DNA of 64,000 nucleotides from Luxibacter massiliensis (GTDB taxonomy: Bacteria; Bacillota; Clostridia; Lachnospirales; Lachnospiraceae). The stretch covers positions 2,914,001 to 2,978,000 of the forward strand of contig NZ_UWOE01000001.1 in assembly GCF_900604355.1 (NCBI RefSeq), read 5' to 3'. A program made the translations under genes and the position numbers. The notes under the pieces are model-generated. The model made no database searches. It was not told the origin of the DNA and saw nothing but the letters and a program-made list of their open reading frames with translations. Of this stretch, positions 1-9,339 are shown in pieces. Within the stretch, counting starts at the first letter, position 1, and every line of letters begins with the position of its first letter.

Positions 1-53
1 TATTCCCATTGGCGGACAGGGTTATAATCATTAAAAACCAAGGCCTTATCATA

Positions 54-87
54 TTCTGCAGATTTTTTATATAAAAACTCTGCAGAA
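54..87. repeat. 34-bp near-perfect palindrome upstream of the PPDK-like gene
   Basis: The arms at 54-70 and 71-87 are reverse complements apart from one mismatched pair (63/78), with TTCTGCAGA at the outer ends and an A/T-only centre. It lies just before the promoter candidate of the next gene. It could be an operator or the terminator hairpin of a gene outside the window. Which one cannot be decided here. Confidence 0.6.
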
Positions 88-98
88 TTTTGATTTTT

Positions 99-126
99 CT
101 GACATTTGTGGTAAACTGGATATCAT
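99..126 (+). promoter_or_regulatory. Sigma-A-type promoter of the KaiC/PPDK-like gene
   Basis: The -35 is CTGACA at 99-104 (5 of 6 consensus bases) and the -10 is TATCAT at 121-126 (5 of 6), with a 16-base spacer. The next gene begins at 159 with a GGAGG ribosome site just upstream. Confidence 0.55.
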
Positions 127-158
127 AGCTATGTCCAAGAGGTAAACGGAGGAAAATT

Positions 159-2741
159 ATGGAGAATATTAAACAAATCAGTACAGGACTTCCGGGTGCA
201 GATGAAATTATCGGCTGCCTCCGCCCCGGGGATAATGTGGTCTGGCAGGTGGACTCTCTAGAAGCATACTTCTTTGCTGCCAAACATTTTATGGGGCAGG
301 CCATACAGGATAACCGGCCAGTTATCTATATCCATTTCGGCAACCATGCCCCAATCTTCAAGGAAACATCCACGAAATATACTGATACTGATTTTACAGT
401 CTGCCGTATAGATGCCCTCAGCGGATTCGAATCCTTTACCAGCCGGATATACCAGATCATTTCCAGGGGAAGCGCCAATACAATCTATATATTTGACTGC
501 CTGACAGAATTACAGAAATACTGGTGTTCTGACTTAATGACAGCTAATTTTTTCCAGGTTATTTGCCCTTTATTATTTAAAAGGAATGCCATATCATACT
601 TTGCGTTACAGAGAGGACCACACACACATGACACGATAGCACGGATACGGAATGTAACACAACTTTTGCTCAACCTGTATGCCATTGACGGCCGGTATTA
701 TTTACACTCCCTAAAAGTGTGGCAGCGCTATTCACCTGTCATGTTCCTGCCCCATCTAATAACAGAGGGCAAAGCTGTCTGCATCACTGACAGCGCCAGG
801 TCTGCAGATTTATTCTCCCGGTTCCAGGCCAATAATGAAAGACTGGATTACTGGGATACTTGCTTTGAAAAAGCTAAGTCCTGTCTTAATAAGCCTCTCT
901 CCAGCCAGCGTACTGCCAAAGAACAGCTCCTGAACCTCCTGATTGGAAAAGACTCACGTATCGCTTCTCTTTGCAGAGAATATTTTTCCTTATCTGATTT
1001 AATCCAGATTGAAGAACGGGAGATTGGCACAGGCTTTATAGGGGGCAAGGCGGTTGGAATGCTGCTGGCCCGCAAGATACTGGAAGTAAGGAACCCAGAT
1101 TTTTATAAAGAACATATGGAAATGCATGACTCCTACTATATAGGCTCCGATGTATTCTATACGTATATTGTACAAAATGACGCCTGGTACCTGCGCATGA
1201 GGCAGAAAGCTGAAGAAGGTTTCTTTACGGCTGCCCCGGAATTAAAGGATAAACTGCTAACAGGCCACTTTCCTGAGAATATAAAAGAACAGATTATGGC
1301 AATGCTGGAATATTTCGGCCAGTCCCCTATTATAGTCCGTTCCAGCTCTCTTTTGGAGGACAACTTCGGCAATGCATTTGCAGGAAAATATGACAGTTTC
1401 TTTTGCCCAAACCAGGGTACGCCCAGTGAACGTTATCATGATTTTATGGAGGCTGTCAGAAAAGTATATGCCAGCACTATGAGCCAGGAGGCATTGGAAT
1501 ACCGGTACAACCGCAGCCTTTCTAAAAAGGACGAACAGATGGCCCTTCTTGTCCAGCGGGTGTCCGGCGATTATCACGGAAAATATTTTTTCCCCCACTT
1601 GGCCGGTGTGGGAAACTCCTCCAATCTTTTTGTATGGGATAAAAACACAGATCCTTCTAAAGGGATGCTGCGCCTAGTGCTGGGCATGGGAACCCGGGCA
1701 GTGGACAGGGTAAACACAGATTATCCAAGAATTATCACTCTCGACAAGCCTGAGAGGCCCCCGCTTATCACCTATGGAGATGAACGTAAATTTTCCCAGC
1801 ATTATGTAGATGTAATTAACCTAGAGGCAAATGAATTTCAGACCATTCCTGTACAGGAAGCAGAAAACCTCCCTCTTAAGACAAACCCAAGGCTTTTTAT
1901 GGAACCTGACTATGAACTTTCCAGATATTTCCGGGAGGCCGGCCAGAAGAACCGCAAAATCCCTGCAATTGTCAGCTTTACACGGCTCTTGCGCCATACA
2001 GATTTTCCGGCTTTAATGGAACACGTACTGGCCGCAATATCCCAGACCTATGATTACCCAGTGGATATCGAGTTTACTTGTAATTTTGATGAGGACGAGA
2101 ACTACAGAATTAATCTCCTCCAATGCCGCCCCCTTCAGACAAAGGGACTCGGGAGGACCATTGAATTTCCTGATAGAATTGATCAATCCCGTGTCTACTT
2201 TTCGTCCAAAGGGAGTTTTATGGGCGGAAATGTCCGCCTTCCTGTAAACTATATTATCTTTGTAAAAATCAGGCCCTATCTGGAACTTTTAGAACACCAG
2301 AAGTATGCTGTCGCAGGACAGATAGGCGTTCTCAACCGTATTCTAAAGGACAGGCACGCTATCCTTATCGGCCCAGGGCGCTGGGGCACCACCACTCCTA
2401 CCCTGGGCGTGCCTGTCCGCTTCACAGATCTGTGCAACATGAATGCAATCTGTGAAGTTTCTTATGAGAACCTGGGACTGATGCCGGAATTATCCTATGG
2501 GAGCCATTTTTTCCAGGATATTGTAGAGTCTAATGTATTTTATATTGCCCTGTTCCAGAGCGATGGACAGGTAGACTTCCACGAGGATAAGATTCTTTCA
2601 CATCCCAATATACTGGACAGGCTTCTTTCAGGGAGTTCTGAAGAAGAGATTTATTCCGATATCATACATGTGTCCGATGTAAGCCATGAGAACCTGGAAA
2701 TCTATTCAGATATTGTAACACAGCGCTTAATCTGCACTTGA
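159..2741 (+). CDS. KaiC-like domain fused to a PPDK/PEP-synthase-type ATP-grasp domain
   Basis: An 860-residue protein of unknown role. Residues about 1-220 follow the KaiC/RecA fold, with an opening like TGLPGADEIIG and a Walker B-like TIYIFDC. The Walker A loop is missing: the usual GxxGxGKT position reads QVDSLEAY. Residues about 275-660 match the nucleotide-binding N-domain of pyruvate phosphate dikinase and PEP synthase (IGGKAVGM, IIVRSSSLLEDNFGNAFAGKYDS at about 390, and LLQCRPLQTK at about 655). The swivelling phosphohistidine domain and the PEP/pyruvate barrel of true PPDK are absent. A C-terminal segment carries GPGRWGTTTPTLGVPV near 738. The gene stands alone. It probably uses ATP, but the substrate is unknown and it should not be called ppdK or ppsA. 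Confidence 0.8.
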   Translation: MENIKQISTGLPGADEIIGCLRPGDNVVWQVDSLEAYFFAAKHFMGQAIQDNRPVIYIHFGNHAPIFKETSTKYTDTDFTVCRIDALSGFESFTSRIYQIISRGSANTIYIFDCLTELQKYWCSDLMTANFFQVICPLLFKRNAISYFALQRGPHTHDTIARIRNVTQLLLNLYAIDGRYYLHSLKVWQRYSPVMFLPHLITEGKAVCITDSARSADLFSRFQANNERLDYWDTCFEKAKSCLNKPLSSQRTAKEQLLNLLIGKDSRIASLCREYFSLSDLIQIEEREIGTGFIGGKAVGMLLARKILEVRNPDFYKEHMEMHDSYYIGSDVFYTYIVQNDAWYLRMRQKAEEGFFTAAPELKDKLLTGHFPENIKEQIMAMLEYFGQSPIIVRSSSLLEDNFGNAFAGKYDSFFCPNQGTPSERYHDFMEAVRKVYASTMSQEALEYRYNRSLSKKDEQMALLVQRVSGDYHGKYFFPHLAGVGNSSNLFVWDKNTDPSKGMLRLVLGMGTRAVDRVNTDYPRIITLDKPERPPLITYGDERKFSQHYVDVINLEANEFQTIPVQEAENLPLKTNPRLFMEPDYELSRYFREAGQKNRKIPAIVSFTRLLRHTDFPALMEHVLAAISQTYDYPVDIEFTCNFDEDENYRINLLQCRPLQTKGLGRTIEFPDRIDQSRVYFSSKGSFMGGNVRLPVNYIIFVKIRPYLELLEHQKYAVAGQIGVLNRILKDRHAILIGPGRWGTTTPTLGVPVRFTDLCNMNAICEVSYENLGLMPELSYGSHFFQDIVESNVFYIALFQSDGQVDFHEDKILSHPNILDRLLSGSSEEEIYSDIIHVSDVSHENLEIYSDIVTQRLICT

Positions 2742-2830
2742 TCAACATACAGGGGGTTTAAGGCCCCGGGGAACCGTTGGTTTCCGCCCGGCCATAGACT
2801 CTAAGGGCATATGTCAGAGATTAACACATA

Positions 2831-2909
2831 GGGACTGCCGCAAAACACAAAATTTCAGCCGGATATTACAAATCAACCAGAATGAAAATTTTGTTTTGCA
2901 GCAGTCCCC
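2831..2909. repeat. Long inverted repeat, family B copy 1
   Basis: The arms 2831-2856 and 2884-2909 start and end with GGGACTGC/GCAGTCCC and pair along about 25 bases, with one mismatch and one bulge. The loop is about 27 bases. It sits between the convergent PPDK-like gene and glmM, so it may work as a two-way terminator. A second element with the same GGACTGC ends is at 8227-8293. Confidence 0.7.
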
Positions 2910-2940
2910 ATTGAAAATCAGGCTTCAGGCTCTGTCCCTT

Positions 2941-4284
2941 TTATACTTCCAATCCCTCTGCACGTATTACCTGAATTACCTGATCCACATATTTCTCACA
3001 TAACTCATCTGTGGATGCCTCCACCATTACACGAATAACAGGCTCCGTGCCACTTTCACGCACAAGAATCCTTCCCTCTGCCCCAAGTGCTGTCCCCACT
3101 TCTTCCACTGCTTTTTTTACTGCAGCATTTTCTCTTGCTGTCTTTTTGTCTGTAACACGGATGTTTTTAAGAAGCTGAGGATAAATCTTGACCTCCTCAC
3201 ATAATTTCTCCAATGTCTGCTTCTTCTCCATAATGACTTCCATAAGCATCAGGGAGGTGAGGATACCGTCGCCAGTCCTTGCATGTTTGCTGAAAATAAT
3301 ATGCCCTGACTGCTCTCCCCCTAAAACAAATCCATTCTGCAGCATATTTTCATACACATACTTATCGCCTACTGCCGTCTGTTCATATTTCATGCCGATT
3401 CTGTCACATGCCTTGTATAATCCAAGGTTAGACATAATTGTTGTGACAATCGTATTTCCAGCCAGCCTTCCCTGTTCCATCAGATATTTTCCACACACAT
3501 AAAGTATCAGGTCTCCGTCTACCACACTGCCCTGTCCGTCTACAGCAATACAGCGGTCTGCATCCCCATCATAGGCAAACCCCACATCCAGCTTATTTTC
3601 CCTGACGTAGTTTTGGAGAGTTTCTATGTGGGTAGAACCGCATCCGGCATTAATGTTAGTCCCGTCAGGCTCATTATTAATTACATATGTTTTTGCTCCC
3701 AACGCATCATATACACTCTTTGCAATACTGAAAGCACTGCCATTGGAACAGTCGAGGCCAATCTTCATATCCTTAAAGGAACGGGTAGCCAATGAAATCA
3801 AATGCCCTATATAGCGGTTTCTCCCTGCTGCATAATCTATTGTACGTCCGATATTCTCCCGGACAGCCAGTGGAAGTTCCTCAATATCCCCATCAATATA
3901 TGCCTCAATTTTCTCCTCCACTTCTGCTTCCATCTTATGGCCCTGCCCATTAATCACCTTGATCCCATTGTCATAAAATGGGTTATGGCTTGCCGATATC
4001 ATAATGCCGCAGTCAAAGTCCTCCGTACGCACCACGTAAGACACACTGGGCGTTGTGGTCACATGCAGCAGATACGCATCCGCCCCGGAAGCAGTCAGGC
4101 CGGAGGCAAGCGCATATTCATACATATAGCTGCTTCTTCTCGTATCTTTCCCAATTACAATTCTTGCTTTGTGGTCACGCCCGAAATACCAGCCAAGATA
4201 ACGACCCACCTTAAAAGCGTGCTCTACTGTCAATACTACATTGGCTTCCCCGCGAAACCCGTCTGTTCCAAAATATTTTCCCAT
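2941..4284 (-). CDS. glmM: Phosphoglucosamine mutase
   Basis: Converts glucosamine 6-phosphate to glucosamine 1-phosphate in the cytosol, feeding UDP-GlcNAc for peptidoglycan. The 447-residue length is normal. It opens with KYFGTDGFRG. The phosphoserine loop is SASHNPFYDNG near residue 100 and the magnesium loop is DGDADRC near 240. The phosphate-binding motif RESGTEPVIRVMVE is near the C-terminus. Start ATG has a GAGG site upstream. The gene is alone, with the family B hairpin after its stop. Confidence 0.97.
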   Translation of the reverse strand: MGKYFGTDGFRGEANVVLTVEHAFKVGRYLGWYFGRDHKARIVIGKDTRRSSYMYEYALASGLTASGADAYLLHVTTTPSVSYVVRTEDFDCGIMISASHNPFYDNGIKVINGQGHKMEAEVEEKIEAYIDGDIEELPLAVRENIGRTIDYAAGRNRYIGHLISLATRSFKDMKIGLDCSNGSAFSIAKSVYDALGAKTYVINNEPDGTNINAGCGSTHIETLQNYVRENKLDVGFAYDGDADRCIAVDGQGSVVDGDLILYVCGKYLMEQGRLAGNTIVTTIMSNLGLYKACDRIGMKYEQTAVGDKYVYENMLQNGFVLGGEQSGHIIFSKHARTGDGILTSLMLMEVIMEKKQTLEKLCEEVKIYPQLLKNIRVTDKKTARENAAVKKAVEEVGTALGAEGRILVRESGTEPVIRVMVEASTDELCEKYVDQVIQVIRAEGLEV

Positions 4285-4361
4285 AGTCTTTTCCTCTTAA
4301 TCTTTTTTATCTGATCCTGCTGCCTCAGCACGATTCCACTGTTATTATATTCTTATCTGTT

Positions 4362-5765
4362 TCAGGATACAACATTTTTTTCCAGAATGGCCCTTGCCAC
4401 GCACAATCCGTTGGCCGACGCCTGCTGCAGCCCCCTGGTGACAGACGCCCCGTCCCCCATGGCCCGCAGTCCTTTAACGCTTGTCTCAAAAGACTCATTT
4501 ACAATGACTTTATTTGAGTAAAATTTCACCTCCACGCCATACAGTAATGTCTCGTCGCTGGCGATGCCCGGAGTCACTTTGTCAAGCGCTTTGATCATCT
4601 CATCAATGGCAACCATAATCCGGTGAGGGAATACAAGTGAAAGATCACCTGGGACAGCATCCTTTAATGTAGGCGTAATATTGTTCCTGAGAAGGCGTTC
4701 TTTCGTGGTGCGGCGCCCCCGCCTGAAATCTCCGTATCTTTGGAGCAGTATCCTGCCCCCGCAGAGCATATTCCCCAGCTGTGCAATATGCTTGCCATAT
4801 TCAATTGGCGACTTAAAGGGTTCCGTAAAATTCTTTGAAACCAGAAGCGCAAAATTTGTATTATTTGTTTTCATATCCTTTGACTTATAGGCATGTCCAT
4901 TCACAACAGCAAGGCCATTCTCATAGTACTCTGTAGCAACCTCACCTGACGGGTTGGTACAGAATACCCGGACTTTATCGTCAAAAGTAGGCGTATAATA
5001 TACCAGTTTGGCCTCGTATAGCTTCTCATTGAGCTCCTTCATAATTTCATCCCGGACTTCCACACGCACACCTACATCTACAGTCCCATTCCTAGTCTCA
5101 ATGTTATATTCCCTGCAAATATGGGCAAACCATTCGGATCCCTCCCGTCCCACGCCTGAGACAATCTCCTGGGCATAAAACTTCTCGCCTTTATCTGTTA
5201 CAATCCCCTTAGCCGCATTATCCTCGATGATAATATCTGACACCATTGTCTTAAAAAGGATCTCCACACCTTCCTTAAGTAAATGCTGTTGGAGGCGGGT
5301 ATAAATCTTATACCCCTCTTCAGTTCCCAAATGGCGGATTGGGCATTCGATGAGCTTTAGGTTGGCCTGGATTGCCTTTGTACGGATGTCCGTAATAGCC
5401 TGCTGGTCCTCGATTCCATATATCTTTGTATCTGCCCCAAATTTAAGATAAATACTGTCCGCCTCATGGATTAACTCTGTGGCCTTTTCATAACCCAGAA
5501 TCTCGGGAAGGGTGCCGCCCACGTCCGGGGACAAGGATAACTTTCCGTCGGAAAAGGCCCCCGCCCCCGCAAATCCCGTAGTAATTGAGCACGGCTGACA
5601 GCCTACACATACCTTTGTCTTTCTCTTTGGGCACTGTCTATCCTCAATACTGCGCCCTTTTTCTACCATCAGCACTTTTAAATCCGGCCTCCTGCGCTTT
5701 AATTCATATGCGCAGAAAATCCCGGAGGGCCCTGCCCCAATAATAATTACATCATACTGATTCAT
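4362..5765 (-). CDS. NAD(P)/FAD-dependent oxidoreductase, uncharacterised dehydrogenase family
   Basis: A flavoprotein of about 467 residues. The N-terminal Rossmann motif is VIIIGAGPSGIFCAYEL. A cysteine-rich stretch (CPKRKTKVCVGCQPC) is followed by GFAGAGAFSDGKLSL, and a second FAD contact (MGDGASVTRGLQQASANG) lies near the end. This pattern is typical of a conserved family annotated only as FAD-dependent dehydrogenase; the substrate is unknown. A reading frame runs nine codons further upstream, but the ATG at 5765 is preceded by GAGG at good spacing and places the dinucleotide fold at the usual position. It follows glmM on the same strand but has a separate upstream region. Confidence 0.85.
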   Translation of the reverse strand: MNQYDVIIIGAGPSGIFCAYELKRRRPDLKVLMVEKGRSIEDRQCPKRKTKVCVGCQPCSITTGFAGAGAFSDGKLSLSPDVGGTLPEILGYEKATELIHEADSIYLKFGADTKIYGIEDQQAITDIRTKAIQANLKLIECPIRHLGTEEGYKIYTRLQQHLLKEGVEILFKTMVSDIIIEDNAAKGIVTDKGEKFYAQEIVSGVGREGSEWFAHICREYNIETRNGTVDVGVRVEVRDEIMKELNEKLYEAKLVYYTPTFDDKVRVFCTNPSGEVATEYYENGLAVVNGHAYKSKDMKTNNTNFALLVSKNFTEPFKSPIEYGKHIAQLGNMLCGGRILLQRYGDFRRGRRTTKERLLRNNITPTLKDAVPGDLSLVFPHRIMVAIDEMIKALDKVTPGIASDETLLYGVEVKFYSNKVIVNESFETSVKGLRAMGDGASVTRGLQQASANGLCVARAILEKNVVS

Positions 5766-5993
5766 ATCATACCTCGGCTTTCTTAAAAACACGCTTTAAA
5801 CCTTCTTTATAGTAGCACACAACTTTTTGCAGGACAAGGGTATACAACCTGATTCATATCATGTAATATATATACCATATAGATTATACAAAGGGAAAAT
5901 GCCCTGAAGGGTATTTCATGCGAAGTACCGGCAGATCCATACATAAATTAAATCTGCCGGATATTTATAGGTATATTTGGAGGTGTTTTGTTT

Positions 5994-6788
5994 ATGATAA
6001 AGTTAGTAGCCAGCGACCTGGATGGTACATTACTGCAGGGAGGCGCCCAGGCCCTTACCCCTCATGCCATCGACCTTATTCACCGGCTTACTCAAAAAGG
6101 CATCATTTTCGTTTCCGCCAGCGGACGGCAATATGACAACCAGCGGCTGGTATTTGAAAAAATTAAGGATGAGATTTCATATATAGCTGAAAATGGTTCT
6201 ATTTGTGTACATCAGGGCAAAGTAATTTCAAGAGCCACAATCGATGATAGGCTTGCCTCAAGAATCGTTTCAGAAATCAAGAAACAGAAGCATTTTGAAA
6301 TTGTTATATCCAGGGAGGATTCCTGTTTTATTGAGGACAATGACCCAGCATTTGTGGATCATATTGTCAATGTCATGAAGAATACGACCCAGGTCGTAAA
6401 AGATGTCTCCACTGTCAGCGGCCCGATTTTGAAAATTGCCATCTGCAATATGAACGACGGCCCACATATCATGGATAAGTATCTCAAGTATTTGCAAAAT
6501 ATGTTCGGCAATGAAATCAAGATTGTGACCTCTGGGAATATCTGGATAGACTTTATCGCCCCAGGCGCCAACAAAGGGACCGCCCTTGAAAATATGATGA
6601 AGCTTTTCCATGTTACGCCCAAAGAATGTATGGCTTTTGGGGATCAGTATAATGATGTGGAAATGCTGCAGCTTGTTGGGACTAGCTACGCAATGTCCAA
6701 TGCGGCTCCCGGTATTTCCTACTATTCTACTTATGTGACAGATTCTGTGGAAGATGTGCTTGAAGATTTATTAAGCGAACTCGATTAA
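5994..6788 (+). CDS. Cof-type HAD-superfamily phosphatase
   Basis: Predicted cytosolic sugar-phosphate or nucleotide phosphatase with a Cof-type (IIB) cap, 264 residues. Motif I is DLDGTLL near the N-terminus with the nucleophilic aspartate; motif II is the serine in FVSASGRQ; motif III is the lysine in GANKGTAL; motif IV is GDQYNDVEM. ATG 5994 was chosen because GGAGGT lies at 5979-5984; an upstream TTG in frame is too close to that site. The aldehyde dehydrogenase gene follows 18 bases later and is probably co-transcribed. The natural substrate cannot be read from the sequence. Confidence 0.9.
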   Translation: MIKLVASDLDGTLLQGGAQALTPHAIDLIHRLTQKGIIFVSASGRQYDNQRLVFEKIKDEISYIAENGSICVHQGKVISRATIDDRLASRIVSEIKKQKHFEIVISREDSCFIEDNDPAFVDHIVNVMKNTTQVVKDVSTVSGPILKIAICNMNDGPHIMDKYLKYLQNMFGNEIKIVTSGNIWIDFIAPGANKGTALENMMKLFHVTPKECMAFGDQYNDVEMLQLVGTSYAMSNAAPGISYYSTYVTDSVEDVLEDLLSELD

Positions 6789-6806
6789 AGACAAGGAGTG
6801 AATATA

Positions 6807-8180
6807 ATGGCTGATACAAAAACTCTCGTGCAAAACCAGCGCGGCTATTTTATGCAGAATCATACAAAATCTATTAATTTCCGCCGGAAACAGCTTTTAC
6901 TGTTAAAAAGAGCACTGCATCATTACGAAAAGGATATACTACAGGCACTCCATAAAGATTTGAATAAGGCTCCCTTTGAAGCCTATGCTACGGAATTAGG
7001 TATTGTAAAGGAAGAGCTGTCCTTTATGCTGAGATATTTACGAAAGCTCTCCCGCCCCATAAAAGCGAAAGTTTCCGTCTCCCAATTCCCGGCCAGCTCC
7101 TATATCCTAAAGGAACCTTACGGAGTCGTACTAATTATGTCCCCTTGGAATTATCCGTTCCAACTGACACTGGTTCCGCTGATTGGCGCCATAGCTGCTG
7201 GCAACTGTGCAGTTGTCAAGCCTTCCGCCTACTCCCCTCATACCTCAAAAATAATAGCCAGGCTGCTCCACAGTATTTATCCTGAAGATTATGTAAGTGT
7301 AATTTTAGGCGGGCGCAAGGCGAATACGTCCCTGCTGGAGCAAAAATTTGATTATATCTTTTTTACTGGAGGGACTGAGGTTGGAAAAGCGGTCATGAGT
7401 GCCGCGGCACGCCACCTCACCCCTGTGACACTTGAACTGGGAGGTAAAAGTCCCTGCATTGTGGATGATACAGCCAACTTAAAACTGGCGGCTAAAAGGA
7501 TTGCATGGGGAAAGTTCCTCAATGCAGGACAGACTTGTGTGGCACCCGACTATGTGCTGGTCCACTCCAGCATAAAGCAGGAATTTATTGATTTGCTCTG
7601 GAAATATGTGCGCAGTTTCTATGGAACCCATCCACAGAATAATCCCGAGTATCCCAGAGTAATCACCCAAAAGCACTATGACCGGCTTATGTCGTTAATA
7701 GCAGAAGAGGACGATATCCGTTATGGTGGGAATTCTAACCCTGACACCCGGCAGATCGAGCCGACACTGATCCATAACGCTGGCTGGGATAGCGCTGCCA
7801 TGAGGGAAGAGATTTTTGGCCCTCTTCTTCCGATTATCGCATATACAGATTTGGAGGATAGTATTTATAAAATAAAAGAACGCCCCAAACCATTGGCTCT
7901 CTATCTTTTTACTCAATCGGACAAGGTGCGAAGTAAAATTCTCCGCCAAATATCTTTTGGCGGCGGCTGTATCAACGATACTGTCATCCACCTTGCCTCC
8001 TCCTCCCTCCCATTCGGAGGGGTGGGCGCCAGTGGAATGGGCAGCTACCACGGAGCAGAAAGTTTCCGCACTTTCTCACACCAGAAGAGTATCGTAGATA
8101 AAAGAACATCCATTGATATCCCCCTCCGGTACCCCCCTTATCATGACAAGCTCAAATGGCTTAAGCTTATGCTTCGATGA
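6807..8180 (+). CDS. Aldehyde dehydrogenase, class 3 / fatty-aldehyde type
   Basis: NAD(P)-dependent oxidation of an aldehyde to its acid; 457 residues, the shorter length of class 3 enzymes. Seen: SPWNYPFQLTL (oxyanion asparagine), FFTGGTEVGKAV (cofactor loop), LELGGKSP (general-base glutamate) and NAGQTCVAPDYV with the catalytic cysteine. EIFGPLLPI and FGGVGASGMGSYHG mark the C-terminal part. ATG 6807 has AAGGAG at 6793-6798; the earlier GTG overlaps that site. It is probably co-transcribed with the HAD gene. The physiological aldehyde is unknown. Confidence 0.92.
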   Translation: MADTKTLVQNQRGYFMQNHTKSINFRRKQLLLLKRALHHYEKDILQALHKDLNKAPFEAYATELGIVKEELSFMLRYLRKLSRPIKAKVSVSQFPASSYILKEPYGVVLIMSPWNYPFQLTLVPLIGAIAAGNCAVVKPSAYSPHTSKIIARLLHSIYPEDYVSVILGGRKANTSLLEQKFDYIFFTGGTEVGKAVMSAAARHLTPVTLELGGKSPCIVDDTANLKLAAKRIAWGKFLNAGQTCVAPDYVLVHSSIKQEFIDLLWKYVRSFYGTHPQNNPEYPRVITQKHYDRLMSLIAEEDDIRYGGNSNPDTRQIEPTLIHNAGWDSAAMREEIFGPLLPIIAYTDLEDSIYKIKERPKPLALYLFTQSDKVRSKILRQISFGGGCINDTVIHLASSSLPFGGVGASGMGSYHGAESFRTFSHQKSIVDKRTSIDIPLRYPPYHDKLKWLKLMLR

Positions 8181-8226
8181 CACTTTTATCTTAATATTAA
8201 GGGATGCAGCCAGGGCATATAGCATG

Positions 8227-8293
8227 GGACTGCTGTAAAATGATTTCCTTGGCCCAAAGGCTACGGGCTGAATTAATCATTTTACAGCAGTCC
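8227..8293. repeat. Long inverted repeat, family B copy 2
   Basis: Perfect 19-base arms at 8227-8245 and 8275-8293 with GGACTGCTGTAAAATGATT as the left arm. Like copy 1 it lies between two convergent genes (aldehyde dehydrogenase and the DeoR regulator). The outer ends are shared with copy 1 (GGGACTGCYGYAAAA); the inner parts differ. Confidence 0.75.
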
Positions 8294-8323
8294 TATATTT
8301 TATGGTTCCTGCCTAATTCTGGC

Positions 8324-9085
8324 CTATGCAATAATAAGAGGGATATGTTCCTCCTCTGCCCGGCCGATATATTCCTTATTCACCTGGCTGTCAGTAATAA
8401 TTGTATGGATCCTATCAAGAGGGCATATAACTGACAGATACCCTCCTCCAAATTTACTGCTGTCTGCCAGCACATACACCTTATCCGCCACTTTTATGAC
8501 TGCCTGCTTAATCTGCATCTGTGGATGGGAGATGGATGTCACCCCGGCATCAAAATTAATTCCATGGACGCCGATAAATGCCTTGTCTACATGGAACCTC
8601 TGAATATCCTCAGCAGCCTCTTCTCCCATCGTGGCGGCTAGGTATCCCCCCACTGGACCGCCCACCATATATAAATCTACATGCTTCAAATCTGCAAGCT
8701 CATTGCCAGACATCAGGGAGTTTGTCACAACGGCTATCCTCTTCTCAGGATGCTGCTTAATATGGAGCGCAAGATAAAATCCTGTGGAAGAGTCATCTAT
8801 AATAATCGTATCTCTATCCTCAATATGTTCGTATGCACAGGCTGCAATCGCTCTCTTTTGATCTGTATTCCGGTAAATACTCTCTGCAGAATATTTTTTT
8901 TGAGGGTTTTCTTCTATCTTAAGGGCACCTCCATGTGTTCTAATCAGAAGTCCTGCCCGTTCCATGCATTTGATATCATTCCGGATTGTCACTTCAGAAC
9001 AGCCCAGCTCTGCACTTAATTCATTCACACGAACCTTCCCTTTTTCCTCCAGTTCCTGTAATATTTTTCTTCTGCGTTCTTCCAT
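8324..9085 (-). CDS. DeoR-family sugar-operon repressor
   Basis: DNA-binding regulator of 253 residues. The N-terminal winged helix-turn-helix reads RVNELSAELGCSEVTIRNDI and is followed by LLIRTHGGALK, the standard DeoR hinge. The C-terminal DeoRC sensor domain, related to the ribose-5-phosphate isomerase fold, has IIDDSSTGFYLA, AVVTNS and GVHGINFDAGVTS, and would bind a phosphorylated sugar. It lies downstream of mtnA, rpiB and the iron alcohol dehydrogenase on the same strand but has its own promoter. It is a reasonable candidate regulator of that operon. Confidence 0.92.
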   Translation of the reverse strand: MEERRRKILQELEEKGKVRVNELSAELGCSEVTIRNDIKCMERAGLLIRTHGGALKIEENPQKKYSAESIYRNTDQKRAIAACAYEHIEDRDTIIIDDSSTGFYLALHIKQHPEKRIAVVTNSLMSGNELADLKHVDLYMVGGPVGGYLAATMGEEAAEDIQRFHVDKAFIGVHGINFDAGVTSISHPQMQIKQAVIKVADKVYVLADSSKFGGGYLSVICPLDRIHTIITDSQVNKEYIGRAEEEHIPLIIA

Positions 9086-9145
9086 ACTGTTCTCCTATGC
9101 AATTTAAGAAAAGAGTTCCGAAACGCACACCACAATTATATGAGA

Positions 9146-9174
9146 ATTATATACCGATTCTCTTCCCCTGTCCA
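9146..9174 (-). promoter_or_regulatory. Promoter of the DeoR regulator gene
   Basis: On the minus strand the -35 is TGGACA (9174-9169, 5 of 6) and the -10 is TATAAT (9151-9146), with a 17-base spacer. It lies about 60 bases before the start codon. Confidence 0.6.
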
Positions 9175-9339
9175 TATTTTAACAAAAACAAAGTGATAAT
9201 TTCCTTAACTAACCAAATATAGTGCATCCCGCCGCAAAGTATTATATGCCTTAGCCATACAGCCGGGCGGGGCCTCCTTATAACTAGAATCCCCCTATTT
9301 TATGCACCAAGCGCCGGACTCCCAAGCTCTATTGAACTG

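Noticed and set aside
159..2741. Pyruvate phosphate dikinase or PEP synthase
   Set aside because: The phosphohistidine and PEP/pyruvate domains are missing.
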